From: Acetobacterium sp965140355
Lineage (GTDB): Bacteria > Bacillota > Clostridia > Eubacteriales > Eubacteriaceae
Length of the DNA: 64,000 bases
Assembly: GCA_965140355.1 (NCBI GenBank)
Contig: OZ223194.1
Span: 992,001 to 1,056,000, forward strand
Direction of reading: 5' to 3'
Shown: piece by piece, positions 45,531 to 55,172 of the stretch
How positions within the stretch are numbered: position 1 is the stretch's first letter
Layout: the number at the start of each line of letters is the position of its first letter
Translations under genes and position numbers: made by a program
The notes under the pieces: generated by a model
Told to the model about the DNA's origin: nothing
The model's database searches: none
Seen by the model: only the letters and a program-made list of their open reading frames with translations

Positions 45531-47111
45531 ATGAAAAGAAAATTGCTGCCCTTATTCCTCATCGTTGCCCTGCTATTAACCGGCTGTGCAAAGACTGGTG
45601 ATTCCGCCAATGTCCAAGCAAACACCCTGTCTAAAGCAACGGCTTCTTTACAGAGCGAAGTCGATCAAATTCAGACCTTACTGGAAGAACTTGGCACTTC
45701 CGTCGGATCAAATTCGGCTGACGATGCAACCGCTTACACGACCCTAAATAAAGCACTCAACAGCAAAAGTTATTTTTTTGACATCCTCATTTGTGATGCC
45801 GATTCCAACGTAACCAATATCGCAACCAAAATGGATAGCCCTTTTATCGGCCTCAACTTAAAAAGCATTAACCGCCATCCCGAACTATTTGTCGATAAAC
45901 CGGTTTTTATCACTAAACCAGATCTTTCCACTGATGACAGCCCCTATATTTACGCCTCGGTTCCCCTTAAAAATGGCGGATGGGTCATTGCCTATATCGA
46001 TCCCTATACCTTTGGTTCTGAGCTCAGTAAGCTTACCATTGGCCAGGATCTTGATCTCGGTGTCATGGATACCAATGGCACCAATGTTTATACCAGCAAC
46101 ATGACAGAAATCGGCAAAAATATTCTAACCGATCCGATCTACAACAATTTTGTTGAACTTCAGACCCTTATCAAAAACAAAATAATCCCCAATGCCCAAG
46201 GCGAAGGCACCTATACCTATAACGCTGCCGGCACCAATGAACCCGTGAAAAAAGAAATAACCTGGGACACCGTTAATGCCTTTGGCTCTGAACTGCGAAT
46301 TTACACCAATACTGAACCTGGCATTGACGAAACCGCTGCCTCATCAAATGGTGAACTGCGGCAATTTACCGCCGAAGAATTATCATGGTTGGATACTGCT
46401 TCTAGCCTAATCTATGATGAATTCACCACTCTCGAAAATCTCACCAAAACAGCGGTGACCGCTTATCAGGATTCTGGCGAAAATAGTGACGCTTTTGCCA
46501 GTGCTTTAGCAGCTATCTCGAAAGAAAGTCCGATTGCTAAAACAGTCGTTTTTGTCAATAATGATAATCTGATTACCAATGCTTATCCGTCCTATTATAA
46601 GGGCATTTCTTTTGATCTCTATGGTAAAAACATCGCTGCTATCAGCCAGGGGAAACAACCTTTTATTATCGAAATGACCTTCGCCGATCATCAATCCCCT
46701 TCAACCCAACTTTTAGCTTTTATCACGCCCGTAGAAAAAGATGGAAAAATCGCCGGATACATTGTGGCCCAGGTACGCCTTTATGATTTTGCTGCCTACC
46801 TGACCAATCTGAAAGATATTGGCCAAAATATCAACTTCATGCTCACGAACAATGACGGAACGATTTTATATGATGGTGATCTTACTGAAGTTGGCTTGAA
46901 CACTTATACCGATGACCTCTATTCAGAAGGAACCTTAAATGACTATATTCAAAACGAATACAAACCAAATCGAGAAGGTCAATCTCAATATGAATTCTAT
47001 GGCGCCGGGATGACGGAAATTATCCCCAAACGCGTTGTCTGGAAAACCATGACTTTCATGTGGAACGACTTTAAACTTAGCATGAATTCCGAATGGAAAC
47101 CAGCGGAATAA
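45531..47111 (+). CDS. Lipoprotein with two Cache-like sensor domains
   Basis: A 526-residue predicted lipoprotein: signal segment LLPLFLIVALLLTGC with lipid-modified Cys19. It has two similar extracytoplasmic halves (about 40-260 and 290-520), each with the Cache layout: a helix, a VFVNNDNLITNAYPSYYKG-type strand pair, PFI(I)EMTF, a GY(I)VAQV strand and a final GLNTYTDDLYSEG/GKNILTDPIYNNF motif. Cache domains normally form the ligand-sensing part of chemoreceptors and kinases, but here there is no signalling domain or membrane helix. It may be a binding protein that hands a ligand to a separate receptor. Single gene with a strong terminator. Confidence 0.85.
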   Translation: MKRKLLPLFLIVALLLTGCAKTGDSANVQANTLSKATASLQSEVDQIQTLLEELGTSVGSNSADDATAYTTLNKALNSKSYFFDILICDADSNVTNIATKMDSPFIGLNLKSINRHPELFVDKPVFITKPDLSTDDSPYIYASVPLKNGGWVIAYIDPYTFGSELSKLTIGQDLDLGVMDTNGTNVYTSNMTEIGKNILTDPIYNNFVELQTLIKNKIIPNAQGEGTYTYNAAGTNEPVKKEITWDTVNAFGSELRIYTNTEPGIDETAASSNGELRQFTAEELSWLDTASSLIYDEFTTLENLTKTAVTAYQDSGENSDAFASALAAISKESPIAKTVVFVNNDNLITNAYPSYYKGISFDLYGKNIAAISQGKQPFIIEMTFADHQSPSTQLLAFITPVEKDGKIAGYIVAQVRLYDFAAYLTNLKDIGQNINFMLTNNDGTILYDGDLTEVGLNTYTDDLYSEGTLNDYIQNEYKPNREGQSQYEFYGAGMTEIIPKRVVWKTMTFMWNDFKLSMNSEWKPAE

Positions 47112-47125
47112 TTAGCAACACCAAC

Positions 47126-47166
47126 AAAAATGTCATTATGGGCTATTCCCATAATGACATTTTTTA
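47126..47166 (+). terminator. Terminator of the Cache-lipoprotein gene
   Basis: AAAAATGTCATTATGGG pairs with CCCATAATGACATTTTT, followed by TTAG; symmetric enough to serve the convergent permease gene too. Confidence 0.88.
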
Positions 47167-47266
47167 GACTGTCAAAAAAATAGCGTAATACCAATGATCT
47201 ATATTTTCTAATCTTTCGTAATCATAAAGCGATCACTTCAGCAACACGACTTTCAAGCATACGCCC

Positions 47267-49675
47267 TTACACCATTGCTCTTAACCGTTCAACCAACGAA
47301 GTTCCTTGAAACAACCTTACTAAAACGCCGGAGACAACAATTGGAACCAGCAGCGTTACCAGAATGTATCCTACAAAATAGCCCGTCGGAAAGCGATAAT
47401 GCATATATGTTGCACCCATTTGGCGCAACCAATAAACCAGTCCATATCCCGCTCCGGTCCCCAATATCAACGTAATAATTAAGTTGCCTAGTGCTAAAAT
47501 TAACCCTTCTGCCTGAATCATCTCCGTCAATTGACGATTCGTCATTCCAATCGATTGCAGCATTGAAAACTCCTGCTGCCGTGAAACAATATTAGTAATC
47601 AGAGTATTAACCAGATTGATCAAACTAAATGCAATAATAAAAATCGCCAGCCCTAAAATCACCTTATTGGTAAGCGTGAACGATGTCGCATCTAAAATCA
47701 ATTCCTCTCTCAAAGTATTCAACGCCAGCAACGGATTTTGATCAACCATATTTCTGATCTGCGGCTCGATCGCATCACCTTGCAACGCAAAATCAGCTAC
47801 TGTAACCACCAGTGTTTCGGTGGTATCAACTCCCGGAAATAACTGCGCCAACTTTTCCTGAGGAATGACAAACCACCCAGCATTATACGTCACTTCACTA
47901 TAGGTATCCATCGCGCCAACCACCGTAAAATCTCTTTCGACTTCCTCAGTGCCGTTAAAATAATGTAATTTAACCGTGTCGCCAACCGCAAATTTCCAAC
48001 CAAATATTTCCTTGGCAACCGGGTTATTGACAATCAGGACTTCATCCTTGGCAATCATTTCATCATAATCAAAAGAACCTTCCTCCAAAACATCTCTGAC
48101 ATTTTCCTGATTTTCCCTTGTAAAAGGCGCCAGGCTATCCTGATTATTGGTTTGATCTTTATAATCGTAACTGATTTGTGCTTTGTTAAAGCTCCGGACT
48201 GCCGTAACCCCGTCAATGGCCTTGATGTTTTCAATAAATTCCGGATTTAATGGGTTATTTAGCTGAATCCCGACATTTCCATGTTCAGTCGTTTGGGTGG
48301 CATTATAGTCATAGGATATGATATATTCCCCCCATTGATAAAAACCCTGTCTTGAATAATCTTCCGCTGTCATCGAACCGATGAACGTAGCACCACTAAT
48401 AAACAATACCCCACCAATCCCCAAAGAAATCATGGTTAATAAAAAGCGTTTGCGGTTTCTTTGCGTACTCATCAACGCCAGATGAATCGGTGTCATTTTC
48501 CGTTGGATTTTCTTCGCTTCTTTTTTAGGATTCTGATGATACTCCGAAAAAAGAGACGCCTCTATTGACGTCACCGAAGCGGCAAGGTTTGCTGGCCTGC
48601 GAATTGAAACAAGAACCGTGATCAGATCGGCCACAAAGATGAGCAAACTTAATATTAACGTATATCCCCAACTCCATCCTTGCGGTTTGATATAATAGGC
48701 AATCGGCCACGCAATCAAAAATCCCACGGTCGATCCGATTATACACAGGATTACACCTTCGCGACTGACCAACGATTTAATTTGTTTTTTTGTCGCCCCC
48801 AGCGTCCGAAGCTGACCAAACTGGCGGATTCGGCCGATTACCGAAAGATAAAAGATACTGTAAATAACCAGTATGCTGACTAACAATATGCCCAGCCCAA
48901 CGGTGCCAACCACAAATATATCTCTGGTGGACATCGTTAACGAATTGGAAAAATAATTATTTTCGTTGATATTTTTTCTTTCAATCCCCGCGGCTGCGCC
49001 AATGTCGCGAATGGTGCTTAAAAACTCCGGTTCCGACATCGTCTCGGCGCCCCTAATTCGGCACAAGGCATGATACGGTATGTCTTTTAGTTGTGATCCC
49101 TGTTCGGCATATTCCCGGGAAAACAGTACCGGATAAACTTTAGCAACCTCATTTCCCGCTAAAAATCCGCTAACGATAAAGGTTTCCGTTTCGCCATCTA
49201 AAAAGGTCAGCGACACCGTCGCACCAATTGTTGCCGGTGCTCCCAATACCGCCATCACCGACTTATTAACCGCGATTTCATCAACTTTGTGAGGATACGT
49301 TCCTTCAATAACGGGATTGATTTTAATTGGTTCGGTCCGCTCCTCATAATAGGTTGGCTGAAGCATGACGCCGTTTCGTTCAAACCCCTGCCCTAATTTA
49401 TCCAGCGTCATAAATTCAATCTGTTTTTGATCCTCAAGTGCGCTGATCTGGTCTTTATTTACATTCATATACGTAACATGTTGCATCGTCGCGACTTGTT
49501 TTTTGAGTTCAACACCTTGCGCGGAGGTGAACAACGCCATGACCACCAATAAACTAACGGATAACGCAATCGTCAGCAAAATAAAAAGATTGCGCATTTT
49601 ATTCGTTTTGAGGCTGCGCAGGGCTAAATGACGAATAATGTCTTGATTATTGTTTCGCAATTTTGTCTTCTTCAT
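47267..49675 (-). CDS. ABC transporter permease, two FtsX domains
   Basis: An 802-residue permease with an N-terminal helix (about 28-50), a large outer domain, an FtsX block of three helices (about 255-365), a linker, another helix near 410-432, a second outer domain and a final FtsX block (about 670-795). The coupling motifs RQFGQLRTLGATKKQI and RQQEFSMLQSIGMTNRQL are present. This double-FtsX layout is the standard partner of MacB/LolD-like ATPases. Its ATG overlaps the ATPase stop, so they are coupled. With the kinase and regulator upstream it makes a second self-contained stress-response exporter. Confidence 0.9.
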   Translation of the reverse strand: MKKTKLRNNNQDIIRHLALRSLKTNKMRNLFILLTIALSVSLLVVMALFTSAQGVELKKQVATMQHVTYMNVNKDQISALEDQKQIEFMTLDKLGQGFERNGVMLQPTYYEERTEPIKINPVIEGTYPHKVDEIAVNKSVMAVLGAPATIGATVSLTFLDGETETFIVSGFLAGNEVAKVYPVLFSREYAEQGSQLKDIPYHALCRIRGAETMSEPEFLSTIRDIGAAAGIERKNINENNYFSNSLTMSTRDIFVVGTVGLGILLVSILVIYSIFYLSVIGRIRQFGQLRTLGATKKQIKSLVSREGVILCIIGSTVGFLIAWPIAYYIKPQGWSWGYTLILSLLIFVADLITVLVSIRRPANLAASVTSIEASLFSEYHQNPKKEAKKIQRKMTPIHLALMSTQRNRKRFLLTMISLGIGGVLFISGATFIGSMTAEDYSRQGFYQWGEYIISYDYNATQTTEHGNVGIQLNNPLNPEFIENIKAIDGVTAVRSFNKAQISYDYKDQTNNQDSLAPFTRENQENVRDVLEEGSFDYDEMIAKDEVLIVNNPVAKEIFGWKFAVGDTVKLHYFNGTEEVERDFTVVGAMDTYSEVTYNAGWFVIPQEKLAQLFPGVDTTETLVVTVADFALQGDAIEPQIRNMVDQNPLLALNTLREELILDATSFTLTNKVILGLAIFIIAFSLINLVNTLITNIVSRQQEFSMLQSIGMTNRQLTEMIQAEGLILALGNLIITLILGTGAGYGLVYWLRQMGATYMHYRFPTGYFVGYILVTLLVPIVVSGVLVRLFQGTSLVERLRAMV

Positions 49676-50340
49676 CGTGTCACAATCTTTCCATCCTCGA
49701 TTCGAATGATCCGATCTGCCAATTGCGCGATTTCATGATTATGAGTAATCATTACCAACGTCTGGCCGAATTTTTTAATACTCATTTTTAATAGCCCCAA
49801 CACTTCCTGACTCGTTTTACTATCTAAATTGCCAGTTGGTTCATCAGCCAAAACAATTGCCGGTTTTGAAGCCAAAGCGCGCGCTAAGGCGACTCGCTGC
49901 TGTTGACCGCCGGAGAGATTATTGGGAAATCGGTGGATCAGCGCTTTCAAATGCAACAACTCAATCACGGTATCAATATATTTGGAATCGGCTTTGCTGC
50001 CATCTAATGCCAACGGTAGCACAATATTTTCATAAACATTTAACATCGAAACCAGATTATAGTTTTGAAAAACAAATCCAATTTGTCGCCGTCTAAAAAT
50101 CGTCAGCTGTTCATCGGACATCTGTGAGATTTCTTTGCCCTTGATGATTACCTTTCCTGATGTTGGCACATCCAACCCGCCCAACATGTGGAGTAGCGTC
50201 GATTTGCCGCTACCCGATGTCCCCACGATTGCTAAGAAATCGCCCTGCTCGACCGATAAGGCTACCCCATCAAGGGCTTTAACACAGTTTTCCTCTTTAT
50301 TATAATATTTTTTTAAAGCTTGCGTTTCTAATATTTTCAT
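49672..50340 (-). CDS. ABC transporter ATP-binding protein (MacB/LolD-like)
   Basis: A 222-residue ATPase. Walker A GTSGSGKST (about 37-45), signature LSGGQQQR (about 144-151), Walker B IVLADEPTGNLD and switch H in VMITHNHE. ATG behind AGGAGGAACG. It pairs with the following double-FtsX permease. It closely parallels the ATPase at 3.9-4.6 kb but with a distinct, longer permease. Confidence 0.92.
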   Translation of the reverse strand: MKILETQALKKYYNKEENCVKALDGVALSVEQGDFLAIVGTSGSGKSTLLHMLGGLDVPTSGKVIIKGKEISQMSDEQLTIFRRRQIGFVFQNYNLVSMLNVYENIVLPLALDGSKADSKYIDTVIELLHLKALIHRFPNNLSGGQQQRVALARALASKPAIVLADEPTGNLDSKTSQEVLGLLKMSIKKFGQTLVMITHNHEIAQLADRIIRIEDGKIVTR

Positions 50341-50464
50341 ATCTCGTTCCTCCTGTTTACATTAGTATACCAACAGAAACTAACGCAAATATAACCGCTA
50401 CGATGTCTTTTAATAAAAAAAGAGCCTCAATTCTAACCATGCTGTTAGGATTAATACTCATTCT
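50341..50464 (-). promoter_or_regulatory. Kinase-gene terminator and exporter promoter region
   Basis: On the minus strand an imperfect stem near 50460-50425 ends in TTTTTTT, probably stopping most regulator/kinase transcripts. It is followed by three GTTA/GTTG half-sites spaced 11 and 10 bases (in the stretch GCGGTTATATTTGCGTTAG... to CTGTTGG) and TATACT near 50364. The direct-repeat spacing suits an OmpR-family regulator activating the exporter genes. Confidence 0.5.
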
Positions 50465-51477
50465 TCAAAAGTCATTTGCCAAAAATACTGAAAAGGTTGA
50501 TCCTTCCCCGACAGTAGAACGCACCATGATATATCCGCTTTGGTTTTGAATGATCTCCCGCGCAAGATAAAGACCAATCCCGACGCCTTCAATTTCCTGA
50601 TTTGGTTGCTCCCGATAAAATCGCTGAAAAATCTTCCCCAAATTTGTTTCTGCAATTCCTTGTCCCTGATCGGTAATATTTATTTGAGTATACATCTCCC
50701 CTTTTTCAACCGCAACGATGATTGCACTATTATGGGGTGAGTATTTGACAGCGTTTTCCAACAGATTAAACAATGCTTCTGCGGTCCATTTCGGATCATG
50801 GTTTACGATCAACACCTCCGGGCAGACAACCCTAATCTGGATCGCTTTTTTTTCAGCCGCAACCGTTACGCCTGATAATGCCGCCGCCAGGGTATCAAAC
50901 AAATTACATTGCTGCTTAACTAATTGGATCAAACCGGTTTCTAGGCGCGAAGTTTTTACCATGAAAGAAAGCAAAAATTCCAATTTTTTAAGCTGACTTT
51001 CCATTAATTTTAAAAGTTCATTTCTGGTCTGTTCTGGCAAATCGCCGTTCTGAATCGTCTCATGGAGCATTTTTAGATTAGTCATTGGTGTTTTAAGCTG
51101 GTGTGATAAATCCGATATTAGACTCTGCAAAACTTTTTTTTCAGCCATTGATTTTTCTTTTTCGCTTTTTAACACTTCTGCAATGCGGACAACTTTTTGA
51201 TTAATCTTTGCCATCAGGGTTTCATCAAAAATTCCAACGCATAAACATTTTCAAATTCACAATTAAATAACAATTCTAGATTATCACTCATTTCATTGAC
51301 AAGTTTGATGATTGCTTTCTCCGCTTTACGTTTTTGAATAAAGCTGCCCAAAATAAAAAAAAGACAAAACAACGCTGAAATAACGGTTAATAATAACCGC
51401 TGATAAAACCAGAATGTAAATGCACAATAACCGATACTCGCTAAAATAACGATCGGTAAAAACCATTTATTCATCAT
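50465..51477 (-). pseudogene. Sensor histidine kinase, split by a frameshift in a T-run
   Basis: The first piece (ATG 51477 or 51474, to 51214) encodes two membrane helices (about residues 5-23 and 29-48) and the start of the linker, then leaves frame. The second (to 50465) reads FDETLMAKINQKVVRIAEV then H in SDLSHQLKTP, N box LFNLLENAVKYSP and G boxes DQGQGIAE and GVGIGLYLAREI. If the run of five T residues (minus strand, 51231-51227) had six, the frames would join as YALEFFDETLMAKINQK, giving a normal BceS-like kinase of about 338 residues. Alternatively the pieces are translated separately via a TGATG overlap at 51214. Confidence 0.82.
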
Positions 51478-52150
51478 AAGGTTCACCAATCCATTGATAT
51501 CCCATCCCGTAAATAGTTTTAATATACTTTTTTTCGGTGCTGTCAATTTTTGTTCTGATCCGACTGATCATCATTGTCAGAGCATTTTCATCAACAAAAT
51601 TTTCATCGCTGTCCCATAATTTTTCCAATAAAAGCTGTCGGGTCAAAACCATCTCATTATTTTTCAACAGCAGATACAGCAACTTATATTCATTGTTGCT
51701 AAGTTCAACGGCGTTCCCCTTCAAACTCGCCTTTCGCCCCAGAAAATCGATCATCAGATTTTCATCATTATAAATCGGTCTTTTTGTTTCGCCTTGGTTT
51801 CTTTTTAAAAACACGGCAATTTTTTTCATCAAGACACTGATCAGAAACGGTTTGGTCACATAATCCTCGGCCCCTAATTCAAACCCTTTTAGCATATCAC
51901 TTTCCAAATCATTGGCGGTTAAAAAAATAATCGGTGTCATTATTTTGCTTCGCCATTTTTTACATAAATCAAAACCATTGCCATCTGGCAGATTCACGTC
52001 CAGAACAATCAGATCAATCTGGTTCTGCGCCAGCTCATTGTCAGCTTCGCGGCAAGTATAAGTCGATATCACCTGGTATCCTGCTGAAATAAGATTATAT
52101 CCTAAGGTCTGATTTAACACCTGGTCGTCTTCCACGATCAATACTTTCAT
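51467..52150 (-). CDS. OmpR-family response regulator
   Basis: A 227-residue regulator. The ATG at 52150 (MKVLIVEDDQVL) is preferred over 52180. The receiver domain has the acidic pair EDD, phospho-D in LIVLDVNLPDG and the KPF lysine in YVTKPF. The winged helix ends with TIYGMGYQW. Its stop overlaps the kinase start. With the kinase, ATPase and permease it forms a four-gene BceRS-like module. Confidence 0.9.
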   Translation of the reverse strand: MKVLIVEDDQVLNQTLGYNLISAGYQVISTYTCREADNELAQNQIDLIVLDVNLPDGNGFDLCKKWRSKIMTPIIFLTANDLESDMLKGFELGAEDYVTKPFLISVLMKKIAVFLKRNQGETKRPIYNDENLMIDFLGRKASLKGNAVELSNNEYKLLYLLLKNNEMVLTRQLLLEKLWDSDENFVDENALTMMISRIRTKIDSTEKKYIKTIYGMGYQWIGEPYDE

Positions 52151-52209
52151 CACCACAATCACGTCCTTTGCATTTACCATTTATTAGCTTTATTACTGTT
52201 TATTTTTTT

Positions 52210-52833
52210 TTAATCCCTATTTTCAAAATGATTGATGAAACTCAATTGTTTCGTCTCCAAAATCGCTTCCCGTTTCAGGACGATCTGATTTTCCGACATC
52301 ATTTTTAGCGCTTTTTCAGTAGAATAAAGAAAATCCCTTCCCTGCTTTTCGGGAATGATCACTGGCATCCGATCGTGGATCTCTGCCACCAATTCAACTG
52401 GCGCCTTTGTCATAATGAGAAAACGCTCTGGTCCTTCTGCCGGAGTATGATAAAAGCCCCCAAGATAAAGCAAATTAGTTGCACCGGTAAACCGAAACCG
52501 CTCTTTTTTCTGATTCCATTCGTAAAAGCCCACTGCCGGAATCAGACAGCGACGCTTAAGAAAATCATCCCGAAAACGGGCTTTTTCCAAAACGGTTTCT
52601 GCCCGGGCATTAATCAGCAAGGTCTTTTTTCCAAAATCCCCATGATAACCCCATTTCATCAGCTTTAGTCCGATTCCCGGAGGTTGCCTCTGAGCGGTAT
52701 AAACCGGTGCCAAATCTGAGGGATAAATATCTCCTTTTTCCAATGTCGTTTGATATTTTTTATTAACTTCTTCCACAATTGCCTTAATGGCTTGCTCCTC
52801 TTTGTCGGAGTACAGCGTATAACGTCCACACAT
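52210..52833 (-). CDS. SOS response-associated peptidase (SRAP; YedK/HMCES)
   Basis: A 207-residue protein starting MCGRYTLY, where the exposed Cys2 forms a covalent crosslink with abasic sites in single-stranded DNA. Other family residues: NARAET, the CLIPAVGFYEW block with the catalytic Glu, and HDRMPVI with the conserved His. Start behind GGGAGG. It protects DNA at stalled forks. It is a single gene; no LexA box was recognised upstream. Confidence 0.95.
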   Translation of the reverse strand: MCGRYTLYSDKEEQAIKAIVEEVNKKYQTTLEKGDIYPSDLAPVYTAQRQPPGIGLKLMKWGYHGDFGKKTLLINARAETVLEKARFRDDFLKRRCLIPAVGFYEWNQKKERFRFTGATNLLYLGGFYHTPAEGPERFLIMTKAPVELVAEIHDRMPVIIPEKQGRDFLYSTEKALKMMSENQIVLKREAILETKQLSFINHFENRD

Positions 52834-52993
52834 TGGTTAACCTCCCCAACCAGTTTTTTCCGGTTTCCGAGACCGTTTGGTTTTGTATCACCTCTTTATT
52901 ATTAATAACATACCCAACCTTAACCACCGTTGTTTTTTCTATGCTATTATATGCCCAAATAATGATTTAGCGCAATCACCTTACCTTTTAAAA

Positions 52994-54262
52994 TTAATTA
53001 ATTTCAGCGGCCATTAAAATTACATCGTCAATACCATAACCTTCACTACTTTTAAAATTCGAATATTTTTTCTTCAGCTTTTTATAAATTTTTCTGGTAT
53101 ATGCCATCCTAAACGGAAAATATTTTTCAATCATTTTAATATATTCTTTACTATAATACTGATAGTTTTGGGAAATTGCCTCAAAAATTAACAGCATCAG
53201 ATTCTGTTTTAAAAAGTCTTTCATTTGATCCGATTCATCTTGATCCAGGTTCACATATGAATCCGTCATTACTTGATTGGAAAAATCAAATAACGCATTG
53301 GTGATATGATCTAGCGGCCATTTTTCTAAAGTCACCGAAACAATCGTCATCTGGCCATTATTTAAATCTTCCTGGGCATCTTGTAGATCATCACATAATT
53401 GTAATAACATCCCATAAGCAAAGGAAAAATCGATTTGTCCATCCGTCAACTGGCCATTAACTAAATAAGCATCGGCTAAAACTGAAGCACCGCCTTTTTC
53501 CGCACTTATTCCTAAAATGTCTCTTTCAAAAGGTGAATTTATTTTATTATCTTGCGTCAAGCTATTACATTGCGCATCATGAATACACAAAAGACTTTCA
53601 TACAAGTCATTGTGTATTGCTCTGTCATATTGACTCTCGATCATCCCAACTAAATTAAACAGCGCCGCTTCATAGGCGTTATGGGGTTCTAATTGCTCAC
53701 CTTCTAATCTGGCCCTAAATTTTTTACTCAGCTTTTTTTTATCTTCAAAAGATATTTCGGTATCGTCTAAATAATTATCGGTGTAGGGATAAAGCATGCT
53801 ATACGCAAAAATAGCTGGGGTATATTCGACTTTGATCTTAAAAAGCACCTGCAGCAAGTTCATGATCCAGGCATTCCTAAGTGCCTGCAACATCTTATCC
53901 AATTTCATCTCGGGATTAAATGCATTAACATTGGCAATAAACAGATGTGTGACCCTTGGTAATTCTTTGGCAAAATCTTCATGAACTGATTTTTCATCAA
54001 AACCCCATTGCCGCCCAAAATTTTTAATCATCGTCACCAATGAATCTTTCCACGCCACTCGTTGCCCTTCGTCTCTGGGACATTGTTTGAGCTTCAAAAA
54101 AAGTGCATCGATAAATTGATTCATCATTTTCTCCTGCTTCTTTTTTTCACGAGTGCTGATTTCTTCGCCTAAAACCGGAAAATCTTTGTCGGTATTCCAC
54201 CACCATTTCATATATTTATGTTTAAGTTTTTCGATCATTTCATGTACATTATAATTATCCAA
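52994..54262 (-). CDS. Class 1 isoprenoid-synthase-fold protein of unknown product
   Basis: A 422-residue, highly helical protein. It has a DNYLDD first aspartate-rich motif (about residues 168-173) and a DDLQDAQED second motif (about 292-300), the metal-diphosphate binding pair of class I trans-isoprenyl diphosphate synthases and terpene cyclases. The second motif resembles prenyltransferases more than the NSE of typical bacterial cyclases. The N-terminal 130 residues are helical and not part of the standard core. It may make or cyclise a prenyl product or act on a prenyl substrate; the substrate is unknown. Opposite it, a TetR plus flavin/iron-sulfur gene pair begins, so a redox tailoring partner is conceivable but unproven. 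Confidence 0.8.
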   Translation of the reverse strand: MDNYNVHEMIEKLKHKYMKWWWNTDKDFPVLGEEISTREKKKQEKMMNQFIDALFLKLKQCPRDEGQRVAWKDSLVTMIKNFGRQWGFDEKSVHEDFAKELPRVTHLFIANVNAFNPEMKLDKMLQALRNAWIMNLLQVLFKIKVEYTPAIFAYSMLYPYTDNYLDDTEISFEDKKKLSKKFRARLEGEQLEPHNAYEAALFNLVGMIESQYDRAIHNDLYESLLCIHDAQCNSLTQDNKINSPFERDILGISAEKGGASVLADAYLVNGQLTDGQIDFSFAYGMLLQLCDDLQDAQEDLNNGQMTIVSVTLEKWPLDHITNALFDFSNQVMTDSYVNLDQDESDQMKDFLKQNLMLLIFEAISQNYQYYSKEYIKMIEKYFPFRMAYTRKIYKKLKKKYSNFKSSEGYGIDDVILMAAEIN

Positions 54263-54477
54263 TCTTATCCCCCGATTTAAATTTATTATCTATGCCTTAC
54301 ATTTCCACTAAAATGAGATCTTAACAATATTTTTATTATACGCTTTTCAAATGATTAGATCTACTTCTAAATTATAATTATCCCAGTTCCGCCAATAATT
54401 TTAGGCATTCGCTCCGAATCGCAACTATTTTTAACCCCTCTAAGTAATTTTTAACGACCGCTTTTTTTAAATCAATA

Positions 54478-54534
54478 TTGACAAAATCGGTTAACGGCCT
54501 TAAAATAAAACCGACGGTCGGTTTTATTTTAAGG
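54478..54534 (+). promoter_or_regulatory. Promoter with a perfect 37-base TetR-type palindrome
   Basis: TTGACA (54478-54483), 17 bases, TAAAAT (54501-54506) form a strong promoter. Positions 54498-54534 are an unbroken palindrome with 18-base arms (CCTTAAAATAAAACCGAC, one central G, then its complement), covering the -10 and the ribosome site. It is the obvious operator of the TetR protein encoded ten bases downstream, giving tight autorepression of the TetR-EFR1 pair. Confidence 0.88.
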
Positions 54535-54544
54535 AGGAATTTTT

Positions 54545-55141
54545 ATGGCAAAATGGGAAAAAAAAGAAAAACGTATCGATGACATTGTTAACGCTGCTGT
54601 CGAGATTTTTCTTGAGAAAGGTTTTGAAGGTGCCTCAATGGCCGCGATTGCCCAAAAAGCGCAGATCAGTAAAGGTGGTTTATACCACCATTTCAGCAGC
54701 AAAGATGAGATTTTATATTATGCAAATGAAAAATTAAACACACCAATTTATGAATATGTTCGCCTTGCTAACGAAAATCCCGACCCGGTGGCAGGAATAC
54801 GCTGGTATATTAAAAGCTATGTCGGTTACTGGTTAGAACACCAAAAAGAACTCACTTTTTTCTTTCTCAGCATGATTAAAGCCCTTTCCTCCCCGGAAAT
54901 ATGGAAGTCTTATGAGGAATATTATAACCAGATGATCGGTTTTATCGAAAAACTCTTTGTAAAAGGGGTCCGTAGTGGCCAATTTCGCGAACACAATACC
55001 AGAGCCAGTGCCGTAACCTTGATGTCTGCACTCGATGGGGTCCTGTCTTATCTGGTGATGAGTGACGGCACTTCGCTTGATGCCATCCTCGCAGATTTTG
55101 AAGACCGCTTTATTAATACTGTTTTGATTGAAAAAAATTAA
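54545..55141 (+). CDS. TetR/AcrR family transcriptional regulator
   Basis: A 198-residue repressor with an N-terminal HTH (residues about 10-58: IVNAAVEIFLEKGFEGASMA then AIAQKAQISKGGLYHHFSSK) and a helical ligand domain. ATG behind AAGGAGG. It is co-transcribed with the EFR1-type protein that starts 31 bases after its stop. By position it binds the palindrome over its own promoter and would release it on ligand binding. Confidence 0.93.
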   Translation: MAKWEKKEKRIDDIVNAAVEIFLEKGFEGASMAAIAQKAQISKGGLYHHFSSKDEILYYANEKLNTPIYEYVRLANENPDPVAGIRWYIKSYVGYWLEHQKELTFFFLSMIKALSSPEIWKSYEEYYNQMIGFIEKLFVKGVRSGQFREHNTRASAVTLMSALDGVLSYLVMSDGTSLDAILADFEDRFINTVLIEKN

Positions 55142-55172
55142 ATTTTGATACTCTAGTAGGAGGATAATTAAA

